A DNA stretch of 64,000 nt, from the NCBI RefSeq assembly GCF_040869045.1, contig NW_027136907.1:496001-560000 (forward strand). Reading direction: 5' to 3'. Every line of letters begins with the position of its first letter. Position 1 is the stretch's first letter. A program made the position numbers and the translations under genes. The notes beneath the pieces were generated by a model. That model saw nothing but the letters and a program-made list of their open reading frames with translations. It made no database searches and was not told where the DNA came from. Of this stretch, positions 22,223-36,000 are shown piece by piece. This stretch comes from Eurosta solidaginis (Eukaryota; Arthropoda; Insecta; Diptera; Tephritidae).

Positions 22223-25020
22223 GTAGACGTCGAGTAACCAAAACAAATGCGTTAAACAAATTCGTTCACGTTATTTATCAATTTAACTCTAGAATTAAAG
22301 GATATACAACGAGAAACAACGTTTGACAACGTTTAAACAGTTTTAATAACTATCTCAAAAATTGTCGCTCTAATGCAAACAACTGATGAGTTATCTACTT
22401 AAATTTGATGAACAAAACGACTTACGTATTTTAAACATGCTAACCTTTAGCCCGGTAAGCAAATTAAAAAAAAAACGCAATATGTAGGCTACACGAGAAC
22501 GAGACTTCGAGTAACCAAAATAAATGCGTTAAACAAATTCGTACACGTTATTTATCAATTTAACTCTAGAATTAAAGGATATACAACGAGAAACAACTTT
22601 TGACAACCTTTAAACAGTTTTAATAACTATCTCAAAAATTATCGCTCTGATGCAAACAACTGATGAGTTATCTACTTAAATTTGTTGAACAAAACGACTT
22701 ACGTATTTTAAACATGCTAACCTTCAGCCCGGTAAGCAAATTAAAAAAAAAACGCAATATGTAGGCTACACGAGAACGGAGACGTCGAGTAACCAAAACA
22801 AATGCGTTAAACAAATTCGTTCACGTTATTTATCAATTTAACTCTAGAATTAAAGGATATACAACGAGAAACAACGTTTGAAAACCTTTAAACAGTTTTA
22901 ATAACTATCTCAAAAATTGTCGCTCTGATGCAAATAACTGATGAGTTATCTACTTAAATTTGATGAACAAAACGACTTACGTATTTTAAACATGCTAACC
23001 TTTGGCCCGGTAAGCAAATTAAAAAAAAAACGCAATATGTAGGCTACACGATAACGGAGACGTCGAGTAACCAAAACAAATGCGTTAAATAAATTCGTAC
23101 ACGTTATTTATCAATTTAACTCTAGAATTAAAGGATATACAACGAGAAACAACGTTTGACAACCTTTAAACAGTTTTAATAACTATCTCAAAAATTATCG
23201 CTCTGATGCAAACAACTGATGAGTTATCTACTTAAATTTGTTGAACAAAGCGACTTACGTATTTTAAGCATGCTAACCTTTAGCCCGGTAAGCAAATTAA
23301 AAAAAAAAACGCAATATGTAGGCTACACGAGAACGGAGACGTCGAGTAACCATCACAAATGCGTTAAACAAATTCGTAGACGTTATTTATCAATTTAACT
23401 CTAGAATTAAAGGATATACAACGAGAAACAACGTTTGACAACCTTTAGACAGTTTTAATAACTCTCTCAAAAATTGTCGCTCTGATGCAAACAACTGATG
23501 AGTTATCTACTTAAATTTGATGAACAAAACGACTTACGTATTTTAAACATGCTAACCTTTAGCCCGGTAAGCAAATTAAAAAAAAAACGCAATATGTAGG
23601 CTACACGAGAACGGAGACGTCGAGTAACCAAAACAAATGCGTTAAACAAATTCGTACACGTTATTTATCAATTTAACTCTAGAATTAAAGGATATACAAC
23701 GAGAAACAACGTTTGACAACCTTTAAACAGTTTTAATAACTATCTCAAAAATTGTCGCTCTGATGCAAACAACTGATGAGTTATCTACTTAAATTTGATG
23801 AACAAAACGACTTACGTATTTTAAACATGCTAACCTTTAGCCCGGTAAGCAAATTAAAAAAAAAACGCAATATGTAGGCTACACGAGAACGGAGACGTCG
23901 AGTAACCAAAACAAATGCGTTAAACAAATTCGTACACGTTATTTATCAATTTAACTTTAGAATTAAAGGATATACAACGAGAAACAACGTTTGACAACCT
24001 TTAAACAGTTTTAATAACTATCTCAAAAATTGTCGCTCTGATGCAAACAACTGATGACTTGTCTACTCAAATTTGTTGAACAAAACGACTTACGTATTTT
24101 AAACATGCTAACCTTTAGCCCGGTAAGCAAATTAAAAAAAAAAACGCAATATGTAGGCTACACGAGAACAGAGACGTCGAGTAACCAAAACAAATGCGTT
24201 AAACAAATTCGTTCACGTTATTTATCAATTTAACTCTAGAATTAAAGGATATACAACGAGGAACAACGTTTGACAACCTTTAAACAGTTTTAATAACTAT
24301 CTCAAAAATTGTCGCTCTGATGCAAACAACTGATGAGTTATCTACTTAAATTTGATGAACAAAACGACTTACGTATTTTAAACATGCTAACCTTTAGCCC
24401 GGTAAGCAAATTAAAAAAAAAAACGCAATATGTAGGCTACACGAGAACGGAGACGTCGAGTAACCAAAACAAATACGTTAAACAAATTCGTACACGTTAT
24501 TTATCAATTTAACTCTAGAATTAAAGGATATACAACGAGAAACAACGTTTGACAACCTTTAAACAGTTTTAATAACTATCTCAAAAATTGTCGCTCTGAT
24601 GCAAACAACTGATGAGTTATCTACTCAAATTTGTTGAACAAAACGACTTACGTATTTTAAACATGCTAACCTTTAGCCCGGTAAGCAAATTAAAAAAAAA
24701 ACGCAATATGTAGGCTACACGAGAACGGAGACTTCGAGTAACCAAAACAAATGCGTTAAACAAATTCGTACACGTTATTTATCAATTTAACTCTAGAATT
24801 AAAGGATATACAACGAGAAACAACGTTTGACAACCTTTAAACAGTTTTAATAACTATCTCAAAAATTATCGCTCTGATGCAAACAACTGATGAGTTATCT
24901 ACTTAAATTTGTTGAACAAAACGACTTACGTATTTTAAGCATGCTAACCTTTAGCCCGGTAAGCAAATTAAAAAAAAAACGCAATATGTAGGCTACACGA
25001 GAACGGAGACGTCGAGTAAC
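22223..25020 (+). repeat. HOR precursor-like segment with partial repeats of the 12-mer markers
   Basis: CGTAGACG (22222) followed by TTCGTTCACG, GACTTCGAG (near 22503), AACCTTCAGC (22720), TTTGAAAACC (near 22877) and ACCATCACAAATG (23351) match markers used later. The 1128-bp distance from GTAGACG to CATCAC equals that in two later HOR copies (27231-28359 and 30850-31978). A second CATCAC follows at 25021, six monomers on. I read it as an earlier or partial relative of the units that follow; borders are approximate. Confidence 0.6.
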
Positions 25021-25170
25021 CATCACAAATGCGTTAAACAAATTCGTACACGTTATTTATCAATTTAACTCTAGAATTAAAGGATATACAACGAGAAACA
25101 ACGTTTGACAACCTTTAAACAGTTTTAATAACTATCTCAAAAATTATCGCTCTGATGCAAACAACTGATG

Positions 25171-28100
25171 TGTTATCTACTTAAATTTGATGAACAAAAC
25201 GACTTACGTATTTTAAACATGCTAACCTTTAGCCCGGTAAGCAAATTAAAAAAAAAAAACGCAATATGTAGGCTACACGAGAACGGAGACGTCGAGTAAC
25301 CAAAACAAATGCGTTAAACAAATTCGTACACGTTATTTATCAATTTAACTCAAGAATTAAAGGATATACAACGAGAAACAACGTTTGACAACCTTTAAAC
25401 AGTTTTAATAACTATCTCAAAAATTGTCGCTCTGATGCAAACAACTGATGAGTTATCTACTTAAATTTGTTGAACAAAACGACTTACGTATTTTAAACAT
25501 GCTAACCTTTAGCCCGGTAAGCAAATTAAAAAAAAAAAAACGCAATATGTAGGCTACACGAGAACGGAGACGTCGAGTAACCAAAACAAATGCGTTAAAC
25601 AAATTCGTACACGTTATTTATCAATTTAACTCTAGAATTAAAGGATATACAACGAGAAACAACGTTTGACAACCTTTAAACAGTTTTAATAACTATCTCA
25701 AAAATTGTCGCTCTGATGCAAACAACTGATGAGTTATCTACTTAAATTTGATGAACAAAACGACTTACGTATTTTAAACATGCTAACCTTTAGTCCGGTA
25801 AGCAAATTAAAAAAAAAACGCAATATGTAGGCTACACGAGAACGGAGACGTCGAGTAACCAAAACAAATGCGTTAAACAAATTCGTACACGTTATTTATC
25901 AATTTAACTCTAGAATTAAAGGATATACAACGAGAAACAACGTTTGACAACCTTTAAACAGTTTTAATAACTATCTCAAAAATTGTCGCTCTGATGCAAA
26001 CAACTGATGAGTTATCTACTCAAATTTGTTGAACAAAACGACTGACGTATTTTAAACATGCTAACCTTTAGCCCGGTAAGCAAATTAAAAAAAAAACGCA
26101 ATATGTAGGCTACACGAGAACGCAGACGTCGAGTAACCAAAACAAATGCGTTAAACAAATTCGTACACGTTATTTATCAATTTAACTCTAGAATTAAAGG
26201 ATATACAACGAGAAACAACGTTTGACAACCTTTAAACAGTTTTAATAACTATCTCAAAAATTGTCGCTCTGATGCAAACAACTGATGAGTTATCTACTTA
26301 AATTTGATGAACAAAACGACTTACGTATTTTAAACATGCTAACCTTTAGCCCGGTAAGCAAATTAAAAAAAAAACGCAATATGTAGGCTACACGAGAACG
26401 GAGACGTCGAGTAACCAAAACAAATGCGTTAAACAAATTCGTACACGTTATTTATCAATTTAACTCTAGAATTAAAGGATATACAACGAGAGACAACGTT
26501 TGACAACCTTTAAACAGTTTTAATAACTATCTCAAAAATTGTCGCTCTGATGCAAACAACTGATGAGTTATCTACTCAAATTTGTTGAACAAAACGACTT
26601 ACGTATTTTAAACATGCTAACCTTTAGCCCGGTAAGCAAATTAAAAAAAAACGCAATATGTAGGCTACACGAGAACGGAGACGTCGAGTAACCAAAACAA
26701 ATGCGTTAAACAAATTCGTACACGTTATTTATCAATTTAACTCTAGAATTAAAGGATATACAACGAGAAACAACGTTTGACAACCTTTAAACAGTTTTAA
26801 TAACTATCTCAAAAATTGTCGCTCTGATGCAAACAACTGATGAGTTATCTACTTAAATTTGATGAACAAAACGACTTACGTATTTTAAACATGCTAACCT
26901 TTAGCCCGGTAAGCAAATTAAAAAAAAACGCAATATGTAGGCTACACGAGAACGGAGACGTCGAGTAACCAAAACAAATGCGTTAAACAAATTCGTACAC
27001 GTTATTTATCAATTTAACTCTAGAATTAAAGGATATACAACGAGAAACAACGTTTGACAACCTTTAAACAGTTTTAATAACTATCTCAAAAATTGTCGCT
27101 CTGATGCAAACAACTGATGAGTTATCTACTCAAATTTGTTGAACAAAACGACTTACGTATTTTAAACATGCTAACCTTTAGCCCGGTAAGCAAATTAAAA
27201 AAAAACGCAATATGTAGGCTACACGAGAACGTAGACGTCGAGTAACCAAAACAAATGCGTTAAACAAATTCGTTCACGTTATTTATCAATTTAACTCTAG
27301 AATTAAAGGATATACAACGAGAAACAACGTTTGACAACCTTTAAACAGTTTTAATAACTATCTCAAAAATTGTCGCTCTGATGCAAACAACTGATGAGTT
27401 ATCTACTTAAATTTGATGAACAAAACGACTTACGTATTTTAAACATGCTAACCTTTAGCCCGGTAAGCAAATTAAAAAAAAAACGCAATATGTAGGCTAC
27501 ACGAGAACGGAGACTTCGAGTAACCAAAACAAATGCGTTAAACAAATTCGTACACGTTATTTATCAATTTAACTCTAGAATTAAAGGATATACAACGAGA
27601 AACAACGTTTGACAACCTTTAAACAGTTTTAATAACTATCTCAAAAATGATCGCTCTGATGCAAACAACTGATGAGTTATCTACTCAAATTTGTTGAACA
27701 AAACGACTTACGTATTTTAAACATGCTAACCTTTAGCCCGGTAAGCAAATTAAAAAAAAAACGCAATATGTAGGCTACACGAGAACGTAGACGTCGAGTA
27801 ACCAAAACAAATGCGTTAAACAAATTCGTTCACGTTTTTTATCAATTTAACTCTAGAATTAAAGGATATACAACGAGAAACAACGTTTGACAACCTTTAA
27901 ACAGTTTTAATAACTATCTCAAAAATTATCGCTCTGATGCAAACAACTGATGAGTTATCTACTTAAATTTGATGAACAAAACGACTTACGTATTTTAAGC
28001 ATGCTAACCTTTAGCCCGGTAAGCAAATTAAAAAAAAAACGCAATATGTAGGCTACACGAGAACGGAGACTTCGAGTAACCAAAACAAATGCGTTAAACA

Positions 28101-28507
28101 AATTCGTACACGTTATTTATCAATTTAACTCTAGAATTAAAGGATATACAACGAGAAACAACGTTTGACAACCTTTAAACAGTTTTAATAACTATCTCAA
28201 AAATTATCGCTCTGATGCAAACAACTGATGAGTTATCTACTTAAATTTGTTGAACAAAACGACTTACGTATTTTAAGCATGCTAACCTTTAGCCCGGTAA
28301 GCAAATTAAAAAAAAAACGCAATATGTAGGCTACACGAGAACGGAGACGTCGAGTAACCATCACAAATGCGTTAAACAAATTCGTACACGTTATTTATCA
28401 ATTTAACTCTAGAATTAAAGCATATACAACGAGAAACAACGTTTGACAACCTTTAAACAGTTTTAATAACTATCTCAAAAATTATCGCTCTAATGCAAAC
28501 AACTGAT
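25171..28507 (+). repeat. HOR unit, 12-monomer version
   Basis: Bounded by the CTGATGTGTT variant at 25171 and again at 28508 (3337 bp). Type order is D T' D T D T D T D T D T'. Long A-tracts lie in the first two monomers, GTAGACG plus TTCACG pairs at 27231 and 27787, and the last T' monomer is followed by CATCAC at 28359. The two following units repeat this plan with monomers added. Confidence 0.8.
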
Positions 28508-31500
28508 GTGTTATCTACTTAAATTTGATGAACAAAACGACTTACGTATTTTAAACATGCTAACCTTTAGCCCGGTAAGCAAATTAAAAAAAAAAAACGC
28601 AATATGTACGCTACACGAGAACGGAGACGTCGAGTAACCAAAACAAATGCGTTAAACAAATTCGTACACGTTATTTATCAATTTAACTCTAGAATTAAAG
28701 GATATACAACGAGAAACAACGTTTGACAACCTTTAAACAGTTTTAATAACTATCTCAAAAATTGTCGCTCTGATGCAAACAACTGATGAGTTATCTACTT
28801 AAATTTGTTGAACAAAACGACTTACGTATTTTAAACATGCTAACCTTTAGCCCGGTAAGCAAATTAAAAAAAAAAAACGCAATATGTAGGCTACACGAGA
28901 ACGGAGACGTCGAGTAACCAAAACAAATGCGTTAAACAAATTCGTACACGTTATTTATCAATTTAACTCTAGAATTAAAGGATATACAACGAGAAACAAC
29001 GTTTGACAACCTTTAAACGGTTTTAATAACTATCTCAAAAATTGTCGCTCTGATGCAAACAACTGATGAGTTATCTACTTAAATTTGATGAACAAAACGA
29101 CTTACGTATTTTAAACATGCTAACCTTTAGCCCGGTAAGCAAATTAAAAAAAAAACGCAATATGTAGGCTACACGAGAACGGAGACGTCGAGTAACCAAA
29201 ACAAATGCGTTAAACAAATTCGTACACGTTATTTATCAATTTAACTCTAGAATTAAAGGATATACAACGAGAAACAACGTTTGACAACCTTTAAACAGTT
29301 TTAATAACTATCTCAAAAATTGTCGCTCTGATGCAAACAACTGATGAGTTATCTACTCAAATTTGTTGAACAAAACGACTTACGTATTTTAAACATGCTA
29401 ACCTTTAGTCCGGTAAGCAAATTAAAAAAAAACGCAATATGTAGGCTACACGAGAACGGAGACGTCGAGTAACCAAAACAAATGCGTTAAACAAATTCGT
29501 ACACGTTATTTATCAATTTAACTCTAGAATTAAAGGATATACAACGAGAAACAACGTTTGACAACCTTTAAACAGTTTTAATAACTATCTCAAAAATTGT
29601 CGCTCTGATGCAAACAACTGATGAGTTATCTACTCAAATTTGTTGAACAAAACGACTTACGTATTTTAAACATGCTAACCTTTAGCCCGGTAAGCAAATT
29701 AAAAAAAAAACGCAATATGTAGGCTACACGAGAACGGAGACGTCGAGTAACCAAAACAAATGCGTTAAACAAATTCGTACACGTTATTTATCAATTTAAC
29801 TCTAGAATTAAAGGATATACAACGAGAAACAACGTTTGACAACCTTTAAACAGTTTTAATAACTATCTCAAAAATTGTCGCTCTGATGCAAACAACTGAT
29901 GAGTTATCTACTTAAATTTGATGAACAAAACGACTTACGTATTTTAAACATGCTAACCTTTAGCCCGGTAAGCAAATTAAAAAAAAAAAACGCAATATGT
30001 AGGCTACACGAGAACGGAGACGTCGAGTAACCAAAACAAATGCGTTAAACAAATTCGTACACGTTATTTATCAATTTAACTCTAGAATTAAAGGATATAC
30101 AACGAGAAACAACGTTTGACAACCTTTAAACAGTTTTAATAACTATCTCAAAAATTGTCGCTCTGATGCAAACAACTGATGAGTTATCTACTCAAATTTG
30201 TTGAACAAAACGACTTACGTATTTTAAACATGCTAACCTTTAGCCCGGTAAGCAAATTAAAAAAAAAACGCAATATGTAGGCTACACGAGAACGGAGACG
30301 TCGAGTAACCAAAACAAATGCGTTAAACAAATTCGTACACGTTATTTATCAATTTAACTCTAGAATTAAAGGATATACAACGAGAAACAACGTTTGACAA
30401 CCTTTAAACAGTTTTAATAACTATCTCAAAAATTGTCGCTCTGATGCAAACAACTGATGAGTTATCTACTTAAATTTGATGAACAAAACGACTTACGTAT
30501 TTTAAACATGCTAACCTTTAGCCCGGTAAGCAAATTAAAAAAAAAACGCAATATGTAGGCTACACGAGAACGGAGACGTCGGGTAACCAAAACAAATGCG
30601 TTAAACAAATTCGTACACGTTATTTATCAATTTAACTCTAGAATTAAAGGATATACAACGAGAAACAACGTTTGACAACCTTTAAACAGTTTTAATAACT
30701 ATCTCAAAAATTGTCGCTCTGATGCAAACAACTGATGAGTTATCTACTCAAATTTGTTGAACAAAACGACTTACGTATTTTAAACATGCTAACCTTTAGC
30801 CCGGTAAGCAAATTAAAAAAAAAACGCAATATGTAGGCTACACGAGAACGTAGACGTCGAGTAACCAAAACAAATGCGTTAAACAAATTCGTTCACGTTA
30901 TTTATCAATTTAACTCTAGAATTAAAGGATATACAACGAGAAACAACGTTTGACAACCTTTAAACAGTTTTAATAACTATCTCAAAAATTGTCGCTCTGA
31001 TGCAAACAACTGATGAGTTATCTACTTAAATTTGATGAACAAAACGACTTACGTATTTTAAACATGCTAACCTTTAGCCCGGTAAGCAAATTAAAAAAAA
31101 AACGCAATATGTAGGCTACACGAGAACGGAGACTTCGAGTAACCAAAACAAATGCGTTAAACAAATTCGTACACGTTATTTATCAATTTAACTCTAGAAT
31201 TAAAGGATATACAACGAGAAACAACGTTTGACAACCTTTAAACAGTTTTAATAACTATCTCAAAAATTATCGCTCTGATGCAAACAACTGATGAGTTATC
31301 TACTCAAATTTGTTGAACAAAACGACTTACGTATTTTAAACATGCTAACCTTTAGCCCGGTAAGCAAATTAAAAAAAAAACGCAATATGTAGGCTACACG
31401 AGAACGTAGACGTCGAGTAACCAAAACAAATGCGTTAAACAAATTCGTTCACGTTATTTATCAATTTAACTCTAGAATTAAAGGATATACAACGAGAAAC

Positions 31501-32126
31501 AACGTTTGACAACCTTTAAACAGTTTTAATAACTATCTCAAAAATTATCGCTCTGATGCAAACAACTGATGAGTTATCTACTTAAATTTGATGAACAAAA
31601 CGACTTACGTATTTTAAGCATGCTAACCTTTAGCCCGGTAAGCAAATTAAAAAAAAAACGCAATATGTAGGCTACACGAGAACGGAGACTTCGAGTAACC
31701 AAAACAAATGCGTTAAACAAATTCGTACACGTTATTTATCAATTTAACTCTAGAATTAAAGGATATACAACGAGAAACAACGTTTGACAACCTTTAAACA
31801 GTTTTAATAACTATCTCAAAAATTATCGCTCTGATGCAAACAACTGATGAGTTATCTACTTAAATTTGTTGAACAAAACGACTTACGTATTTTAAGCATG
31901 CTAACCTTTAGCCCGGTAAGCAAATTAAAAAAAAAACGCAATATGTAGGCTACACGAGAACGGAGACGTCGAGTAACCATCACAAATGCGTTAAACAAAT
32001 TCGTACACGTTATTTATCAATTTAACTCTAGAATTAAAGGATATACAACGAGAAACAACGTTTGACAACCTTTAAACAGTTTTAATAACTATCTCAAAAA
32101 TTATCGCTCTGATGCAAACAACTGAT
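28508..32126 (+). repeat. HOR unit, 13-monomer version
   Basis: Runs from CTGATGTGTT at 28508 to the same variant at 32127 (3619 bp). Relative to the 12-mer it has one extra T-type monomer (T-T at 29.35 and 29.63 kb), so GTAGACG lies 2342 bp from the start instead of 2060. The GTAGACG pair at 30850 and 31406 and CATCAC at 31978 keep the same internal spacings as in the 12-mer. TACGCTACACG near 28608 and CGGGTAACC near 30580 are private. Confidence 0.8.
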
Positions 32127-35100
32127 GTGTTATCTACTTAAATTTGATGAACAAAACGACTTGCGTATTTTAAACATGCTAACCTTTAGCCCGGTAAGCA
32201 AATTAAAAAAAAAAACGCAATATGTAGGCTACACGAGAACGGAGACGTCGAGTAACCAAAACAAATGCGTTAAACAAATTCGTACACGTTATTTATCAAT
32301 TTAACTCTAGAATTAAAGGATATACAACGAGAAACAACGTTTGACAACCTTTAAACAGTTTTAATAGCTATCTCAAAAATTGTCGCTCTGATGCAAACAA
32401 CTGATGAGTTATCTACTTAAATTTGTTGAACAGAACGACTTACGTATTTTAAACATGCTAACCTTTAGCCCGGTAAGCAAATTAAAAAAAAAAAACGCAA
32501 TATGTAGGCTACACGAGAACGGAGACGTCGAGTAACCAAAACAAATGCGTTAAACAAATTCGTACACGTTATTTATCAATTTAACTCTAGAATTAAAGGA
32601 TATACAACCAGAAACAACGTTTGACAACCTTTAAACAATTGTCGCTCTGATGCAAACAACTGATGAGTTATCTACTTAAATTTGATGAACAAAACGACTT
32701 ACGTATTTTAAACATGCTAACCTTTAGCCCGGTAAGCAAATTAAAAAAAAAACGCAATATGTAGGCTACACGAGAACGGAGACGTCGAGTAACCAAAACA
32801 AATGCGTTAAACAAATTCGTACACGTTATTTATCAATTTAACTCTAGAATTAAAGGATATACAACGAGAAACAACGTTTGACAACCTTTAAACAGTTTTA
32901 ATAACTATCTCAAAAATTGTCGCTCTGATGCAAACAACTGATGAGTTATCTACTCAAATTTGTTGAACAAAACGACTTACGTATTTTAAACATGCTAACC
33001 TTTAGCCCGGTAAGCAAATTAAAAAAAAAACGCAATATGTAGGCTACACGAGAACGGAGACGTCGAGTAACCAAAACAAATGCGTTAAACAAATTCGTAC
33101 ACGTTATTTATCAATTTAACTCTAGAATTAAAGGATATACAACGAGAAACAACGTTTGACAACCTTTAAACAGTTTTAATAACTATCTCAAAAATTGTCG
33201 CTCTGATGCAAACAACTGATGAGTTATCTACTTAAATTTGATGAACAAAACGACTTACGTATTTTAAACATGCTAACCTTTAGCCCGGTAAGCAAATTAA
33301 AAAAAAAACGCAATATGTAGGCTACACGAGAACGGAGACGTCGAGTAACCAAAACAAATGCGTTAAACAAATTCGTACACGTTATTTATCAATTTAACTC
33401 TAGAATTAAAGGATATACAACGAGAAACAACGTTTGACAACCTTTAAACAGTTTTAATAACTATCTCAAAAATTGTCGCTCTGATGCAAACAACTGATGA
33501 GTTATCTACTCAAATTTGTTGAACAAAACGACTTACGTATTTTAAACATGCTAACCTTTAGCCCGGTAAGCAAATTAAAAAAAAAAAACGCAATATGTAG
33601 GCTACACGAGAACGGAGACGTCGAGTAACCAAAACAAATGCGTTAAACAAATTCGTACACGTTATTTATCAATTTAACTCTAGAATTAAAGGATATACAA
33701 CGAGAAACAACGTTTGACAACCTTTAAACAGTTTTAATAACTATCTCAAAAATTGTCGCTCTGATGCAAACAACTGATGAGCTATCTACTTAAATTTGAT
33801 GAACAAAACGACTTACGTATTTTAAACATGCTAACCTTTAGCCCGGTAAGCAAATTAAAAAAAAAACGCAATATGTAGGCTACATGAGAACGGAGACGTC
33901 GAGTAACCAAAACAAATGCGTTAAACAAATTCGTACACGTTATTTATCAATTTAACTCTAGAATTAAAGGATATACAACGAGAAACAACGTTTGACAACC
34001 TTTAAACAGTTTTAATAACTATCTCAAAAATTGTCGCTCTGATGCAAACAACTGATGAGTTATCTACTCAAATTTGTTGAACAAAACGACTTACGTATTT
34101 TAAACATGCTAACCTTTAGCCCGGTAAGCAAATTAAAAAAAAAACGCAATATGTAGGCTACACGAGAACGTAGACGTCGAGTAACCAAAACAAATGCGTT
34201 AAACAAATTCGTTCGCGTTATTTATCAATTTAACTCTAGAATTAAAGGATATACAACGAGAAACAACGTTTGACAACCTTTAAACAGTTTTAATAACTAT
34301 CACAAAAATTGTCGCTCTGATGCAAACAACTGATGAGTTATCTAATTAAATTTGATGAACAAAACGACTTACGTATTTTAAACATGCTAACCTTTAGCCC
34401 GGTAAGCAAATTAAAAAAAAAACGCAATATGTAGGCTACACGAGAACGGAGACTTCGAGTAAACAAAACAAATGCGTTAAACAAATTCGTACACGTTATT
34501 TATCAATTTAACTCTAGAATTAAAGGATATACAACGAGAAACAACGTTTGACAACCTTTAAACAGTTTTAATAACTATCTCAAAAATTATCGCTCTGATG
34601 CAAACAACGGATGAGTTATCTACTTAAATTTGTTGAACAAAACGACTTACGTATTTTAAACATGCTAACCTTCAGCCCGGTAAGCAAATTAAAAAAAAAA
34701 CGCAATATGTAGGCTACACGAGAACGGAGACGTCGAGTAACCAAAACAAATGCGTTAAACAAATTCGTTCACGTTATTTATCAATTTAACTCTAGAATTA
34801 AAGGATATACAACGAGAAACAACGTTTGAAAACCTTTAAACAGTTTTAATAACTATCTCAAAAATTGTCGCTCTGATGCAAACAACTGATGAGTTATCTA
34901 CTTAAATTTGATGAACAAAACGACTTACGTATTTTAAACATGCTAACCTTTAGCCCGGTAAGCAAATTAAAAAAAAAACGCAATATGTAGGCTACACGAG
35001 AACGGAGACGTCGAGTAACCAAAACAAATGCGTTAAACAAATTCGTACACGTTATTTATCAATTTAACTCTAGAATTAAAGGATATACAACGAGAAACAA

Positions 35101-36000
35101 CGTTTGACAACCTTTAAACAGTTTTAATAACTATCTCAAAAATTGTCGCTCTGATGCAAACAACTGATGAGTTATCTACTCAAATTTGTTGAACAAAACG
35201 ACTTGCGTATTTTAAACATGCTAACCTTTAGCCCGGTAAGCAAATTAAAAAAAAACGCAATATGTAGGCTACACGAGAACGGAGACGTCGAGTAACCAAA
35301 ACAAATGCGTTAAACAAATTCGTTCACGTTATTTATCAATTTAACTCTAGAATTAAAGGATATACAACGAGAAACAACGTTTTAAAACCTTTAAACAGTT
35401 TTAATAACTATCTCAAAAATTGTCGCTCTGATGCAAACAACTGATGAGTTATCTACTTAAATTTGATGAACAAAACGACTTACGTATTTTAAACATGCTA
35501 ACCTTTAGCCCGGTAAGCAAATTAAAAAAAAACGCAATATGTAGGCTACACGAGAACGGAGACGTCGAGTAACCAAAACAAATGCGTTAAACAAATTCGT
35601 ACACGTTATTTATCAATTTAACTCTAGAATTAAAGGATATACAACGAGAAACAACGTTTGACAACCTTTAAACAGTTTTAATAACTATCTCAAAAATTAT
35701 CGCTCTGATGCAAACAACTGATGAGTTATCTACTTAAATTTGTTGAACAAAACGACTTACGTATTTTAAGCATGCTAACCTTTAGCCCGGTAAGCAAATT
35801 AAAAAAAAAACGCAATATGTAGTCTACACGAGAACGGAGACGTCGAGTAACCATCACAAATGCGTTAAACAAATTCGTACACGTTATTTATCAATTTAAC
35901 TCTAGAATTAAAGGATATACAACGAGAAACAACGTTTGACAACCTTTAAACAGTTTTAGTAACTATCTCAAAAATTGTCGCTCTGATGCAAACAACTGAT
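32127..36000 (+). repeat. HOR unit, 14-monomer version
   Basis: Starts at CTGATGTGTT (32127). GTAGACG at 34170 lies 2043 bp in, matching the 12-mer once a 21-bp deletion at about 32636 is allowed for. From there to CATCAC (35852) is 1682 bp instead of 1128, so one extra D/T dimer is present at about 35.18-35.73 kb. The expected CTGATGTGTT at the end is CTGATGAGTT, so the right border is set by position. TTCGTTCGCG near 34208 and TAATTAAATTTG near 34344 are private. Confidence 0.75.
32628..32645 (+). repeat. 21-bp deletion in one monomer
   Basis: TTTAAACAATTGTCGC replaces the usual sequence in which TTTAAACA and ATTGTCGC are separated by 21 bp (GTTTTAATAACTATCTCAAAA minus flanks). The same monomer also carries ACAACCAGAAAC for ACAACGAGAAAC. 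The change is seen once in the window. Confidence 0.85.
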
